From NCBI GenBank assembly GCA_038496445.1, contig JALMLS010000013.1, positions 1-64,000 of the forward strand: a DNA stretch of 64,000 nt. The letters run 5' to 3'. Under the pieces are notes generated by a model that was not told the DNA's origin, made no database searches, and was given only the letters and a program-made list of their open reading frames with translations. This stretch comes from Trichosphaerium sp. ATCC 40318. Its lineage: Eukaryota; Discosea; Flabellinia; Trichosidae. The position numbers were made by a program, and so were the translations under genes. Position 1 is the first letter of the stretch, and each line of letters opens with the position of its first letter. Of the stretch, positions 46,208 to 57,400 are shown one piece after another.

Positions 46208-48977
46208 ATGCGCTCTTCAAAATCAACGACAAAAGAGAATGAATGGCTTAAAAAAGCTAAAAAATATAAAGTTACCATTAGGTAAGCCTTTAAAGCACTA
46301 ACAATGCTTTATTTCGCTTCGTTAACGCTTGTAAACTCTCATAAAACCATAGTGGTGCCCTGTGCGTATTCTTTTCTGTTATTGTACTCTTTGGATTACT
46401 CCACGTGTCAACAAGCGGCAGAACAAAACCAAACAGTGCGTGATTTACTTTTGTTCTTTTTCGGCGTGTCGCGCTTTTATAGCCTGCCTTGACGTTTCTT
46501 CCATATCACTTATGCACCACGGTGTTGATATTAAAAATAATGTGTTACTACGAGTTATTTTTTAACCTGTCAACGTAGTCAGCAAAGATGATGGTCATAC
46601 CGAACACGTGAACCCAACACTTTCACCACCGGTTACTGACCCACCTATTGCCGCCAAAACAAAACAACCTAAACCTATTGGCAGAAAGAATACAGAAAAG
46701 CTAACAAAGACTTGCAAATGCGTGCTTATATCTTATGAATACAACGATAAAACAGCCTGTTACGTTTGGGTTTTTTTTTTCGATTTAGAAATGAAAAAAG
46801 TCTAAAGCAAAATGCTGACTTCTTTTTTTTGACATGTAGTTGGTGGAAGGAGAGGATGTCGCATGTGGAACGTAAATGGCTCTTTTTTTGGAAATAAACA
46901 GTTCCCTTTTCACAAATTTGCTACAAACAAGGTACGCAATTCAACTACTATTTCTGGTGTTTGAAGATTTTCGTTTGAATTTCTGACAGTTTTGTCTTTT
47001 TAGGAAGTTAAAGTGCTCAAAGATGAGCCTACATGTAATATTTTCAATTGTGGATCTCCTGAAGAAATGCAGTTAAAGCCATGTCAGTTTCTGGCTTTAG
47101 CTATAACGTTCCCACCTCAAGTTCGTGACATCTTTTTTATTCTTTTTTTTTTTATACAATCGTACATTCCTTCATTCTTCTCTATATGTATTTCTGTTGT
47201 TTGTTTGTTATTTATTTTGTTATAGGTCAACGAAAGGGCTATGGATTTTTCTCTTAAATGGTGTTCTGCAAAGTTCGAAGATGAAGCGCAAAGAGCAGTT
47301 AACCAAGAGCGAGAATTTCATAAAATACCTTGGTATTCGCTTTTTAAGCCACAAACAATGTACATTCATTATCTTACTAATTATTCTGTTGATACACCAT
47401 GTACGTTATATTTTTTTACTGAATTACTATTGCTTTATGGCAATGGCTGTTTGTTTTACTCCCAGTCACTAATAGTGGTCCAAATTCTTATGTTGTGTTT
47501 CCTAGTTAAAGGCAAAACAGAAAATCATCTCGGTTGGGGTGATACGTATTATACTTACCGCCTTAATTGCTGGGCGACTTATAGTAAAGAACAATTTCTA
47601 CTTGGAGCCGGACAATGTCCTCCAGTAAAATCATTCACGTGCGTTCTTGATACAAGCAAAAAAAAATAGAAAAAAATGTCTTCGACATGATTAAGCGAGC
47701 GCCTCTACTACGCTACCAACTTACTATCAACTACGACTAATGTAAATTGATAATTGATAGGCCTGATACAAAATACGTATACAAGGATTGTAAAAAGTAT
47801 ATAGTAGAACGAACAAAGTTTGGGTACCAATTTCAACATTATATACTTGATGAACTTGGTCTTGCTTCAATGCTTTGGCAATATGCTAATCTTCACGATA
47901 TTACATATGACCAAATACCTAACACAGATAACAACCCACCTCAGGATTGGTGGTTCCCTGCTTCATTCAACAAAGTACCTTTCCCTGATGGATATAGGGT
48001 AAAGTGTAAAACAACTCTTGCTGTATCTTTAGATCCACATCGTGGAAGACATCCGCTTGAGTTTCAAGCCATTTCTGAATTAGCAGATAAAAAGAGAGAA
48101 GAGTATGGGTTCTCTGATCTACCCAGAAATATGGTATTATTCCTATCAAGAGCGGATGCTAAACAAAGACATCTCCTTAATGAAGACGAAATGATAGTAC
48201 GTTTTCAAAGAAGTTTTGTTTCTATTTTTGTTACTTTAGAAATCACGTGATACTAATCAAAAATGTTATACACATTACTATACCATGTATTTAACTTATA
48301 CAAAGCGCTACTACTTCTAGTAGTTGATACATAGAGAACCTCTAACTTGTTTTTGTTTTTTTTCGAATTGTTTATTCTAATGTTTTGTGTAGGATACAAT
48401 AAACGAGTTTATAAACACGAACAAACTTGATTTGGCAGTTTACAGGTTCCTTGGTAGTGTTGAAGGTAACTCAAATAACAAGTAAAGCGCAGCACAACTT
48501 ACGCTTTTTAATAGCACGTGATGAAGATAAACTTTTTGAGTTGTTCTCAAGAGCACGTGTAATCATTGGTCTTCATGGTGCTACCATGTCTTATGTGACA
48601 ATGGCCCAAGCGGTATGTAATTGCAAAAATATCACGTGTTTGCTAAAAATACAATACAATCTGTTTCCTGAGTAACTCTACCTTCCTAGAACACTGCTAT
48701 AATTGAATTTGCGTATCACCAGTCAAGACCTTTTAAAACATCTTTCAATGGTGGTTGGGGTATGGGTTACCGTGGTCGTCATCGTTGGTACGGTATACCA
48801 ACTGTACAACCTGATAAAAATATAAGAAATGTAACTGCAAACCCACATGATTTAGTGTAAGTATTCTGTTCTGTTGTCAAACTAATGATATATTCTAGTA
48901 TTGCACTTGATGACTACTTTGGTTTAGAGCTAGAAGATTATTCGTGTCAATACGTTCATGAAAGACCACCTCAATAA
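46208..48977 (+). CDS. Type II membrane glycosyltransferase, GT61/DUF563-like (about 10 exons)
   Basis: Exon 1 (ATG 46208) encodes a short basic cytoplasmic tail (MRSSKSTTKENEWLKKAKKY). Joined to the acceptor at 46352, exon 2 gives a single transmembrane helix (LCVFFSVIVLFGLLHV). This is followed by a Thr/Pro-rich stem (exon from about 46582) and the luminal catalytic region. Late exons carry TTLAVSLDPHRGRHPLEFQA, MVLFLSRADAKQRHLLNEDE, then RARVIIGLHGATMSYVTMAQ, the sequence block characteristic of the GT61/DUF563 family (EOGT, plant xylosyltransferase relatives). It ends SCQYVHERPPQ at TAA 48975. Such enzymes transfer xylose, arabinose or GlcNAc in the secretory pathway; the donor here is unknown. 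Introns contain CACGTG at 46606 (exon), 48244 and 48632. Convergent with the SGNH hydrolase, 84 bp apart. Confidence 0.85.
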
Positions 48978-49061
48978 CAAATCGCTGGTAATAAATAAAA
49001 TCAACTGCTGATAGCACAACTACATTGACAACATCAGCGCCAAACTTTATTGTATTTATTC

Positions 49062-49997
49062 TTACAGTTGTCTTCTAAACTCCTTGTTAGCCATAGACCC
49101 ATGACCGTCATAGTAAACATCCCAGTTATCATACGCGTTTATATCTAATCCTTCAGAGTATTCTCTATGAGTGTAAACAACTGTTTGCTTCTTTTCAAAA
49201 TCAAACTCTTCAATAACTTTAATGATATTGTTTGTAAGTTTATCACCTCCAGGAACTCCAGGTTCAATAGAATTAGCGTAATCCTCCCTCCTATCAAATA
49301 TCACTTGAAGGTCAATAATAGGTAACCCTCTTAAAGTAGCCTCTTGTCTTATAACACCATTCATATAGTAAAGTCCAATCTTTGCTGCTTTTTGTTCTAA
49401 CCAAGTTCCTCTTCCTTCTATTATTGGCTCATAAACTGTACATACAATCACGTGATTACATTTTTTTAAAAGAGTATCAAGTAACTCGGCATAGTTAGCT
49501 CGAAATCCGGTACGGATATACTGAACAGTCCGATATAAACCAACTACAACTTGCGTCAGAAAAATTGAAGAAAAAAAGTAAACACTCAGTAGTACATAGA
49601 CCAATCCCTTCATGCTTTAATTTCCCTAGAGCCTGAAGTCCGTCATTACCACCAGATGAAATAACTAAAGGTTATTAATAATTTAAAGCTACTGGGGAGG
49701 AAAACAAACCTATTTTTGTCGTTTCTTCATGGATTTTACTTATTTGTGTATTAATCACCATCCTGGTTATTGCGCCATCTACAGCTACCTTTTTAACAGT
49801 CCATCCTGTAAGTTAACGATATTAATGACGGGTTTGACACGTGCTGGTGCAAACTTGGCGCAACAGCTACCTTTTTCATTTACTTTTGCTTCTAACTGCT
49901 TTGTTACGCATGGGTACGAGTGTACATAGTTTGAATTGTCAATTACGCTATCTCCAACGAGGCATATCGTCTCTTTTGTATTCTCCGCTTTGCTCAT
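49062..49997 (-). CDS. SGNH/GDSL-type hydrolase (4 exons)
   Basis: The ATG at 49997 gives MSKAENTKETICLVGDSVID, so the block I nucleophile motif GDS lies at about residue 16. Splicing exon 1 (to AAAAG|gtagct) to SKIHEETTKI removes an in-frame stop. The third exon then gives SSGGNDGL, the block III GGND motif. The last exon (49553 down to 49062) contains VIVCTVYEPI and DLQVIFDRREDYANSIEP followed by GVPGGDKL, a block seen near the C-terminus of bacterial-type SGNH hydrolases. No signal peptide, so it is probably cytosolic. It is likely an esterase or acylhydrolase of unknown substrate. The catalytic Asp/His pair could not be assigned with certainty. Confidence 0.82.
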
Positions 49998-50253
49998 GTA
50001 CAGTACTGCCCTTGTGACGTAAAAGTAAAAGGCAATCAATTAGCTATCGTTCAAGACTGTACGGTTCAATACAGGTAAAAAGTAATTGTCTTCGTTACGT
50101 GGAAAACACAAGTACAGGATCTAGTTCAATGAAGCACTACCAGACAGAAAAAGCTAGACTGCTAACACTGTAAAATCACGTGTTTCCTTGACACGCAGTA
50201 TTTTACTATTTACACTCCCTAACGCTAAAAAGAAACAGTTTACGGCAGAACTA

Positions 50254-51153
50254 ATGTCAAATCAAAGGTACAAAACACTTAACTTATGTATTTCGCTGCT
50301 CTAAAATACAAAAAGTGTGCCAACAAGCCTTCTGGAACTGCCGACAGAGATTTTAGCTCATATTTTAAAACAAACAACAAAAGCACGATTTGCAGCATGT
50401 CAAACCTGTCATCGTATGGCTTCAGTCATCCACGACCTTATTGGATATGCCACTGTTACAATTAAAACAATGTCACAAGCGAAGTCACTTCTAAAACACG
50501 CTAGCACTCTTAAGGAAACAAAAGTCAGAATTGTTGATTTTGGTTCTGGTTTTGTGAAAGAGTTTTCTGGTATTCATACAATAGACCTTTCTAAGTGCAA
50601 ACATATTACAGATGAAGGTATAAAAGCTCTTTCAGGTGCTCACACAATAGGTCTATGCTGCTGCTTGGAGATTGGTGATGAAGGTTTCAAAGCACTCTCA
50701 GGTGTACATACAATAGATCTTTCACATTGAAATGTCACAGATGAAGGAATCAAAGCTCTTTCAGGTGCTCACACAATTAACCTTTCTGGGTGTGAACATA
50801 TTACAGATGAAGGTATAAAAGCGCTTTCAGCTGTACACACAATAGATCTTTCTTATTGTAATATCTCAGATGAAGGAATCAAAGCTCTTTCAGGCATTCA
50901 CAAAATTAACCTTTCTGGGTGTGAACATATTACAGATGAAGGTATAAAAGCTCTTTCAGGTGCTCACACAATTAACCTTTGTGAGTGTGAACATATTACA
51001 GATGAAGGAATCAAAGCTCTTTCAGGCGTTCATACAATAATACAACCTCAAAAGCTACTTTTCACTCAACTTACAATGCACTTGAATCAATGTACCAGAC
51101 ACCCTTCCCATGTACCCAGAATTACAATAAGTAAACTATCAACATTTGATTAA
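50254..51153 (+). pseudogene. F-box/LRR gene with a nonsense codon (paralogue of 7719-8852)
   Basis: The same 14-nt first exon (50254-50267), 60-bp intron and F-box segment (LPTEILAHILKQTTKARFAA) as the gene at 7719-8852, in the opposite orientation, with homologous 5' flank for about 80 bp. The frame is open from 50328 to a TGA at 50728, where the paralogue has TGC (Cys). Past it the LRR frame continues without any other stop (NVTDEGIKALSGAHTINLSG and so on) to TAA 51151. The C-terminal 40 residues differ from the paralogue. It either encodes a short protein of an F-box plus about three LRRs or is a young pseudogene. TGA is used as a normal stop by several genes here, so readthrough is unlikely. 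Confidence 0.8.
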
Positions 51154-51696
51154 ATCACTTATTCACGACTCCAATGTAACACTACATCATTGACTTGTCT
51201 TGTATCTCTGAAATATTTAAAGGCTGCAGCGACTTTATTAACAGCGACAGTGATACATACTTTCAACACCGTAAAATTTCGCATCAGGTTGTTACCTAAA
51301 ACGTAGTAGAGAATCTGGCGGAACTGGGACTGGCTCTGCTTTTTCACCTTCACACTAACAAAAGCTGTGATTCTGTTTACCATGTTCATTCCTGATACAC
51401 ACCTCTCTTAGATAATTCCACTAGGTATGGGTACAACTTGGACACTGTCCTACCATGCACCTCCGGATTTAGCAAGACTTAAGCAATTTTGGAAAAAGAT
51501 AAGACCACAAAAATGTAATTAAAACTGTATTTCAGGTAAACATTCTATTGAACAAGAAAACAAAGTTTGTCACTTTGATAAAGGTATTTATCATGAGACA
51601 CATACTAGCAATAAGATTTCAACAGCTATTGGGTAGTACAAGTTGAAACATGTACTGTAAGGTGCACACTGATAACTTATTTTTATTTGAAGGACA
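51154..51696. other. Intergenic, no supported gene
   Basis: Spacer between convergent F-box/LRR loci. A 76-codon minus-strand frame (51159-51389) has no recognisable domain and begins next to the pseudogene end. Nothing else seen. Confidence 0.4.
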
Positions 51697-52917
51697 CTAA
51701 TACTCAACACAAATTTGTACACGTTTGTAATCCCATTCATCTATTTCATCATCTTCCCATGACAAATCAGCAATTAAACAACAAAGCTCAGGTTTTAGTG
51801 ATTTTAAGGCGTTTTTTGATATTTCATCAATTTCAAGGGTATGGACACCTTTGAGCGCTTTGATACCTTCATCAGTAATATATTCACAATTGCTCAAGCA
51901 AATGGTATGGATTCCTGCTAAAGCTGTGAGACTTTCATCAGTAATAGAAGTGCCTGAAAGATCAATACAGTGGACACCTTTCAACGCCTTAACATCAGTA
52001 ATCTGTATACATCCACTCAAAGAAATGGTATGTATTCCTGCTAATGCTTTGATACCTTCATTGGTGATATATTCACAGATGCTTAAACAAATAGTATGGT
52101 TTCCTTCCAATGATTTCAGACCCTCATCTGTAACAGAAGTGTCTGTAAGATCAATACTATGGACACCTTTGAGTGCTTTGATCCCATTATCTGATATTGC
52201 TGTGCTCTCAAGAGATATACTATGGACGCCTGTAAGTGCCTTGAGGCTGTTATCTGTTATATTCAAACAATCTTTGAGAATGATTTTATGGACACCTTTT
52301 AAAGCTTCCAATCCTTTATCTGTTATAACTGTGTTACTAACATCAATACAATAAACACCTTTCAAATATTCTAGCCCTCTATCTGTAGTTGAGGTGCTTG
52401 AAAGATTGATTGTATGAACACCTTTCAGCTCTTTTAGACCATCATCAGTTAGTCCATATGGATTCACAGAATTACTTCTAATACCCCGTAAATCAATCTT
52501 GTGTACACCTCTCAGTGCTTTGAGGCCTTGATCAGTTATTTTACAGTAGCTTAAATCAATTGTATGAACACCTGAAATTGCTTGTACATCCCAGTCATCC
52601 ATACGGCAGTTTGGTGATTTAATGTGGTTACACCCAGCTAACAATGAGTATAATTCAGCAGTATGACAGTTCATTACAATTACACTGTTTTTCATTATAC
52701 CTTTGAAATTTCTAGCTCTTAGAATACCTTCAATGTCTGAAAGATACACTTGTTCATAACCAACAATATCATGGATAATATCAGCAATAAGATGGCATGA
52801 TTGGGCAGCCGAAAATCTATCTTCACCTCTGGTGTAACTTAAAATATTTGAAATAACTTCTGGTGGAAAGTCTGCGACTATATTGGGCTCTTTATGTGTT
52901 ATCACGTGCAATGACAT
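51697..52917 (-). CDS. F-box / LRR protein, single exon
   Basis: A 406-residue uninterrupted frame. The F-box-like segment is FPPEVISNILSYTRGEDRFS followed by CHLIADIIHDIVGYEQVYL (residues about 17-60). About twelve LRR units follow with the consensus ITDEGIKALKGVHTIDLS, several with Thr or Ser replacing Cys (SISLESTAISDNGIKALKGV). The C-terminus is acidic (LSWEDDEIDEWDYKRVQICV). It uses GVHT/KGVH repeats like its paralogues but diverges strongly in the F-box, marking a separate branch. Expected to act as a substrate receptor in an SCF ligase. The complementary strand also has a long open frame (51851-52354), a by-product of the repeat composition. Confidence 0.88.
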   Translation of the reverse strand: MSLHVITHKEPNIVADFPPEVISNILSYTRGEDRFSAAQSCHLIADIIHDIVGYEQVYLSDIEGILRARNFKGIMKNSVIVMNCHTAELYSLLAGCNHIKSPNCRMDDWDVQAISGVHTIDLSYCKITDQGLKALRGVHKIDLRGIRSNSVNPYGLTDDGLKELKGVHTINLSSTSTTDRGLEYLKGVYCIDVSNTVITDKGLEALKGVHKIILKDCLNITDNSLKALTGVHSISLESTAISDNGIKALKGVHSIDLTDTSVTDEGLKSLEGNHTICLSICEYITNEGIKALAGIHTISLSGCIQITDVKALKGVHCIDLSGTSITDESLTALAGIHTICLSNCEYITDEGIKALKGVHTLEIDEISKNALKSLKPELCCLIADLSWEDDEIDEWDYKRVQICVEY

Positions 52918-53023
52918 ACTTTAAAAAAATGAGCGAAACAAACAATTGTTGGAAAAGGAAAGAAAGGTTAGCAACTCATGTCACTTTATGCAACACAGTT
53001 ATTTTTTTTGAACGTTTATGTCG

Positions 53024-53310
53024 TCGGGTTTCATTTAAAACAGGGACATTTTTTGGACAAGAGCATAAAATTTTGAGTTTTCTAGGCGCCTATACAATCA
53101 CTTACAACATTTTGTTGTACTAAGAAATGGAACGTAATTGGTTGTTTTACGGGACGTTGCCTACCTAAGAAAACTCATAATTTTATGCTCGTCCAAACTT
53201 TTCTTTTTATCCAGCGTTTTTGCTTTGTAGTTATCTTTAGGCATAAAGTATTCAATACAACAGTTCTTAGCCAATAACAAAGTCCCGGTTTTAAATGAAA
53301 GTCGACATAT
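53024..53310. repeat. Nested inverted repeats, possible second MITE family
   Basis: An inner pair, about 53055-53086 (GGACAAGAGCATAAAATT and on to TTTCTAGG) and about 53166-53196, is inverted with about 90% identity over 32 bp and spans about 143 bp. An outer pair, about 53020-53048 (TTTCATTTAAAACAGGGAC) and 53281-53306, is also inverted. The loop arms are unequal (few bases on the left, about 85 bp on the right), so one element may have inserted into another. No target-site duplication is clear. Confidence 0.6.
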
Positions 53311-53666
53311 GTTTTAAGATATTTGAGTAAGAGCTTATGTAGAAAACAGTGGTGTTTAAATTGAGACTCAAAAAAAAAGACCAAATGTTGGTTGTTTTGC
53401 TTTTGACAAAAATTGAAGTTCACGTACTCTCTGCTAGGCGAATGACATTTAGTTTCCTGATTACGTTTTAATTGGCCGTTCTTTGTAAATTTACGTATGG
53501 ACATATCGAGTTGCTGTGTAAGGGTTGTATTTGATTCATGTAAAACACTTTCAAGATGATTTATGAATGTTTCGTGTTTTCTCGACTTAATCCAAGCTAA
53601 AGCATCTGGATGGGTCTCACGAAGGTACATAAGTGCTTGTTCTACTGAAACACCACAGAAATTCAT
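53175..53666 (-). CDS. Uncertain gene; first exon plausible
   Basis: From the ATG at 53666 the frame reads MNFCGVSVEQALMYLRETHP then a helical, charged segment (WIKSRKHETFINHLESVLHE) to about residue 78, which looks coding. Beyond a GTACGT donor-like site near 53427 the frame becomes low-complexity and runs into the inverted-repeat structure at 53024-53310. The real gene may be a short protein with a spliced second exon, or a gene truncated by the repeat insertion. No known domain. Confidence 0.4.
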   Translation of the reverse strand: MNFCGVSVEQALMYLRETHPDALAWIKSRKHETFINHLESVLHESNTTLTQQLDMSIRKFTKNGQLKRNQETKCHSPSREYVNFNFCQKQNNQHLVFFFESQFKHHCFLHKLLLKYLKTYVDFHLKPGLCYWLRTVVLNTLCLKITTKQKRWIKRKVWTSIKL

Positions 53667-53837
53667 TATTTGCTGCGTTGGGGGGTTGTAATGGCGAATT
53701 TAAGGGATGACTTAAGTTACAACAATGGCCTTCATTTCACAGTTTCACACGTGATTTATTCGCTCGAACCCAAATTAGCAGTGCAACGTAGTTATATTAT
53801 TGAAGTGTAAACAGACTCAGGCAACATGTCGATGAAG

Positions 53838-53983
53838 GGGTTTGCACTACATTTCGCGAAATTTGGCGGCATGGTATTTCTTCGAAATCTGCTCTTTTGG
53901 ACCTTTGTACGACATTTTTGCAGAAAACAGCACATTTTTAGTCAATCGTGGCTCTAATCAATTTCGAAAAGTAGTGCAAACCC
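53838..53983. mobile_element. MITE-like inverted-repeat element, copy 2 (146 bp)
   Basis: Same ends as copy 1 (GGGTTTGCACTACATTTCG ... GTAGTGCAAACCC), flanked by AAG on both sides (53835-53837 and 53984-53986). The different 3-bp target duplication from copy 1 (CGT) shows two independent insertions. Internal sequence is shared, including TTTTTGCAGAAAACAGCACA. Non-coding. Confidence 0.85.
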
Positions 53984-53986
53984 AAG

Positions 53987-54499
53987 GCATGGGAAATAGC
54001 AGTCTACCAAGCTACTATTGCTGAACAGGTTTAACAGCTTTTATGACTCATTTGTTACTTAGTCAGGGCAGTATGGTAGAAGCTGTAGAATTGCTAGTAG
54101 CCATAGTAAAAGAAGATGGCAAAGTGTTAAAGATAAATCTTGTTTTGGTTGCCTTTTCCAATGTTGTACAAGCGTTGAGGGCTTCACATTGAAACATAAA
54201 CAAATAAAATTACTATTAGTATGTATGAACTTAACAAACAAAAGGAAGTTGGCTACCAGTACTTTCCATCTGTGAGCATTGTTTGACTCTGCAAGCAATC
54301 CCATTGCGGTAAGAAGAATAAAGCGGAATAGTATGTTGGTAAGAAGTCACTTGTTTGTTACTGATCGTGAGTGTTATTTAAGGAGACGCTTAATGTGAAA
54401 TTAAAAGACCGTTATATCAAGACATAGCCATATTTACTAGGAGTACAAAGGAAGCACGTGCGGGGGTTTTAAGTACTGCTTGTGGAATACAAGAAGTTG
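53987..54499. other. Intergenic, no supported gene
   Basis: 3' flank of the ankyrin-PARP gene. A minus-strand 81-codon frame (54059-54304) has no recognisable feature. One CACGTG at 54455. Confidence 0.4.
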
Positions 54500-57400
54500 T
54501 CATTTTTCATTAAGTTTTTGATTCAAATGCTTAACTTGCTGCTCGAGCATCTCAACTTTTTGTCTTAGTGTAATATTCTCTTGCCTTAGGTTTTCAATAT
54601 CACTTTTCTTTGTTAAAACAAGCGTTTTCGATATAGTCTGATGAGGAACTTCAGATTTTGTTTGTTCTTCTTCTGTTCCCCAAAGTGATCTATTTGTATT
54701 AGTTTGTACTACGAAGAGGCAATGCGATGTTTTTGTGTACCTGGTAATCAGCGGATTCTCGTCTTCACCTTCTGAGAGATCATCAAGGTCATCTTCTGCT
54801 ATTGTATCCTCTTCAGAACGGTATTCATCATCTACAGGTACATTTTCGACTGAAAGGACTTGCCCCTCGTCTGTAGACACATCTTTTTCTGATGGAATAT
54901 TTTCATCTTCATTCTCCAGCAGCTCTTCTTCTTTTACCAATAGAAGATTCTCATTATCACCAGAAGTGATCTCTTCTGTTGTAGAAACAGGATCGGTTTC
55001 AAGTGTGGCTTCTGTTTGATCACCATTGGTATCATTAGCTGTGTTAGCAATCACTGCAGATTTGACTTTCTTTGTTTTTTCTGTTTTATCAACCAAAGTA
55101 AGCGCATATAGCGGTACAACTTGTGCATCTTCAAAAAAAGGTATCAGTAGAGAATACTAAAGAATAACTAATAGTTGATACCTTGGCATACAACAAGCTC
55201 ATCTCTAGTAGCTTTCTGCAATCTATTTATTTTCGTCACTGGTAGTCCTCTTGTGTTAACTATAACGTAATGACTCTGATACCCTGGGATGATAGGTAAT
55301 CCAAGCAACCCTCCAGGTGCATTGTCATTGGTAAGAGGTTTTTCTGTAACCTGCAATGTCACACTGGTTAGCTCAAAGAAAAAAACATTACTGAAATTGA
55401 AGCGTACTGGATATACATTACCGGGAATGACCATGGATAGTATAAGAGTTTTCTCCGTAGACCTTGAATACTTTAGAGCATAGGGAATATTACTCTATTT
55501 AAAACAATGTTAGAAGGAACTAACTAAAAGATGCAGTACGGTGAAGTAAATTCCCTGTCCATACCATCCTATTAATTGTCAATTATGATCAACCTTTGTA
55601 CTTTGCTAACTACTAGTACCTGGGTCTAAAGAAGCTATGGTTCCAAATCCACTACAAAGCAAACTATTCAAAGCACCATGTGATGTACCATGGGCAACGA
55701 GGATACGTGGAAGCTAATAAACGACTTAAAAAAAAAGGAGAAAAAACGAATGAAGTACTTCACAAGCTGGTAGATTTCTATTCCATTCAAACTTGTTAAC
55801 TAATTCTTGATACCTATCATGTACAGCTGTCCGTAACTTCGCATCAATCTCATTCTTCCAAGTCATCTTGCGAAAATATTGTGGTGCATCCCTAGAGTAT
55901 TTTTAATACTATCTCCAGAAGTCCACGTGAGAAATCAACACAAATAAAGTGTCACTTCAAACAATTTTCTTCCAAAAAAATAAGCAGTTTCACAAGCTTT
56001 ACGTACTTGTGGCGTCTTTGATACATTGTTGCACAATGTTCAGTAATATCAAGGAGTCTATTATTTCTTACCATTCTTGCTTTAACAATCTTCATATTCC
56101 TTAAACCGCCAAGCTTTTCAATATAACTATTTAAAGTTCTCATTGCATTCGGATAGTCTAATATATCGAGCGATTGGTAAGCTCCTAATCCCCACTTATG
56201 GTTGGACATAACATATCTAAGTAACCGTGAACTCTTCCATGGTTTAAAGCAATCAAGACTTGTATGCTTTTGAAACTTTTCAGGTCTTACTACACCGCAA
56301 CGCTTGTAGCATGTTTCGTTACTACAAGCACAGAAAGCTTTCTTTTCCTCCAAATTTCCCGTTGATGAGGTGTCCTTACAAACACCAGAACATGATTTGC
56401 AATGAAAGACATCACTGCCACGTGTGAAAAGTCAGAACACGAACGCCGTTTTAAAACGAAAACCAAAAAAAACGCTTTGCTCACCCATTTCCAATCATTT
56501 TTTGACTCATGGGCTTATCTCCTGTAACCATGTATGTGCATAAACTGTAGTTGTGACATAGTTCTTTTGTAATTAGCAAGACTCTACATAATAATAACCA
56601 TTTGGTACCCAAAAGTGCTTCTTCGGTGCAAGGACTTCCAGTACAAACCTCCTCAATCTTTGCTGTGTACTTTGAAGGTAAAAAGTGTTGTATCATATGC
56701 ATTATATTATACAAAGGTTCTTTCCAAAAGTCCTAAGCGCTTTGTTAAGACATAATAAAACATTCAAATCACGTGACTGAGTTGTGTATTAAGAAGGGAT
56801 GAAATCTACTCATGTGATAAAAAAGATCTCTTTTGAAAAGAGATATTATTCTTTCTTCTGTCCAAGTACGCTATTTAAGTCAGCGTTATGTTTAACTAAT
56901 ACCAAGAAAGTACTGGGTCTCTCATATCAGATAAACATCGCAATTGCTTTATTTCTGCTCCTGCTTGCAAAAGCAAAAGTGCAGACTCTATCTTTTTCGC
57001 TTAAGAATAAAGTGAGAAATATTTTAGTTCGCTTGTTGTTACCTTTGCATAAAGGAGTTAAACCTTTCTTATCAGCTATATTACAATCTGCGCCAGATTT
57101 CAGTAGCGCTTCAACCACATCACAATGCCCGAATTGAGCTAAACCAAATAAGAAAGTAGGTTGCGTTTTTTGAATACCTGCTAATGAAAGCGCTGTTATG
57201 CCGTCCACATCAACACTGTCTATTCTTACTTCGTCCTTCAATAGCACTTCAACTGCACCTTTACTACCAGCAGAAGCTATTTAACGCTTAGTGATTTGTA
57301 GTAATAAGAAAGGTGTTTTTACACGTACCTGCAGCGTGTAAGGATGTAGTTCCTGTTTCTGTACAACTGAAATTACAATCAGCTCCTTTCCTAAGCATCA

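Noticed and set aside
50728-50730. TGA in the F-box/LRR copy as a recoded sense codon (Cys, Trp or Sec)
   Set aside because: TGA ends several well-supported genes here (7238, 28864, 37778), and there is no sign of a recoding element. A simple nonsense mutation explains it.
51851-52354. Long plus-strand open frame opposite the F-box/LRR gene
   Set aside because: It is the antisense of LRR repeats; its residues mirror the repeat and the gene on the minus strand has a complete F-box and start.
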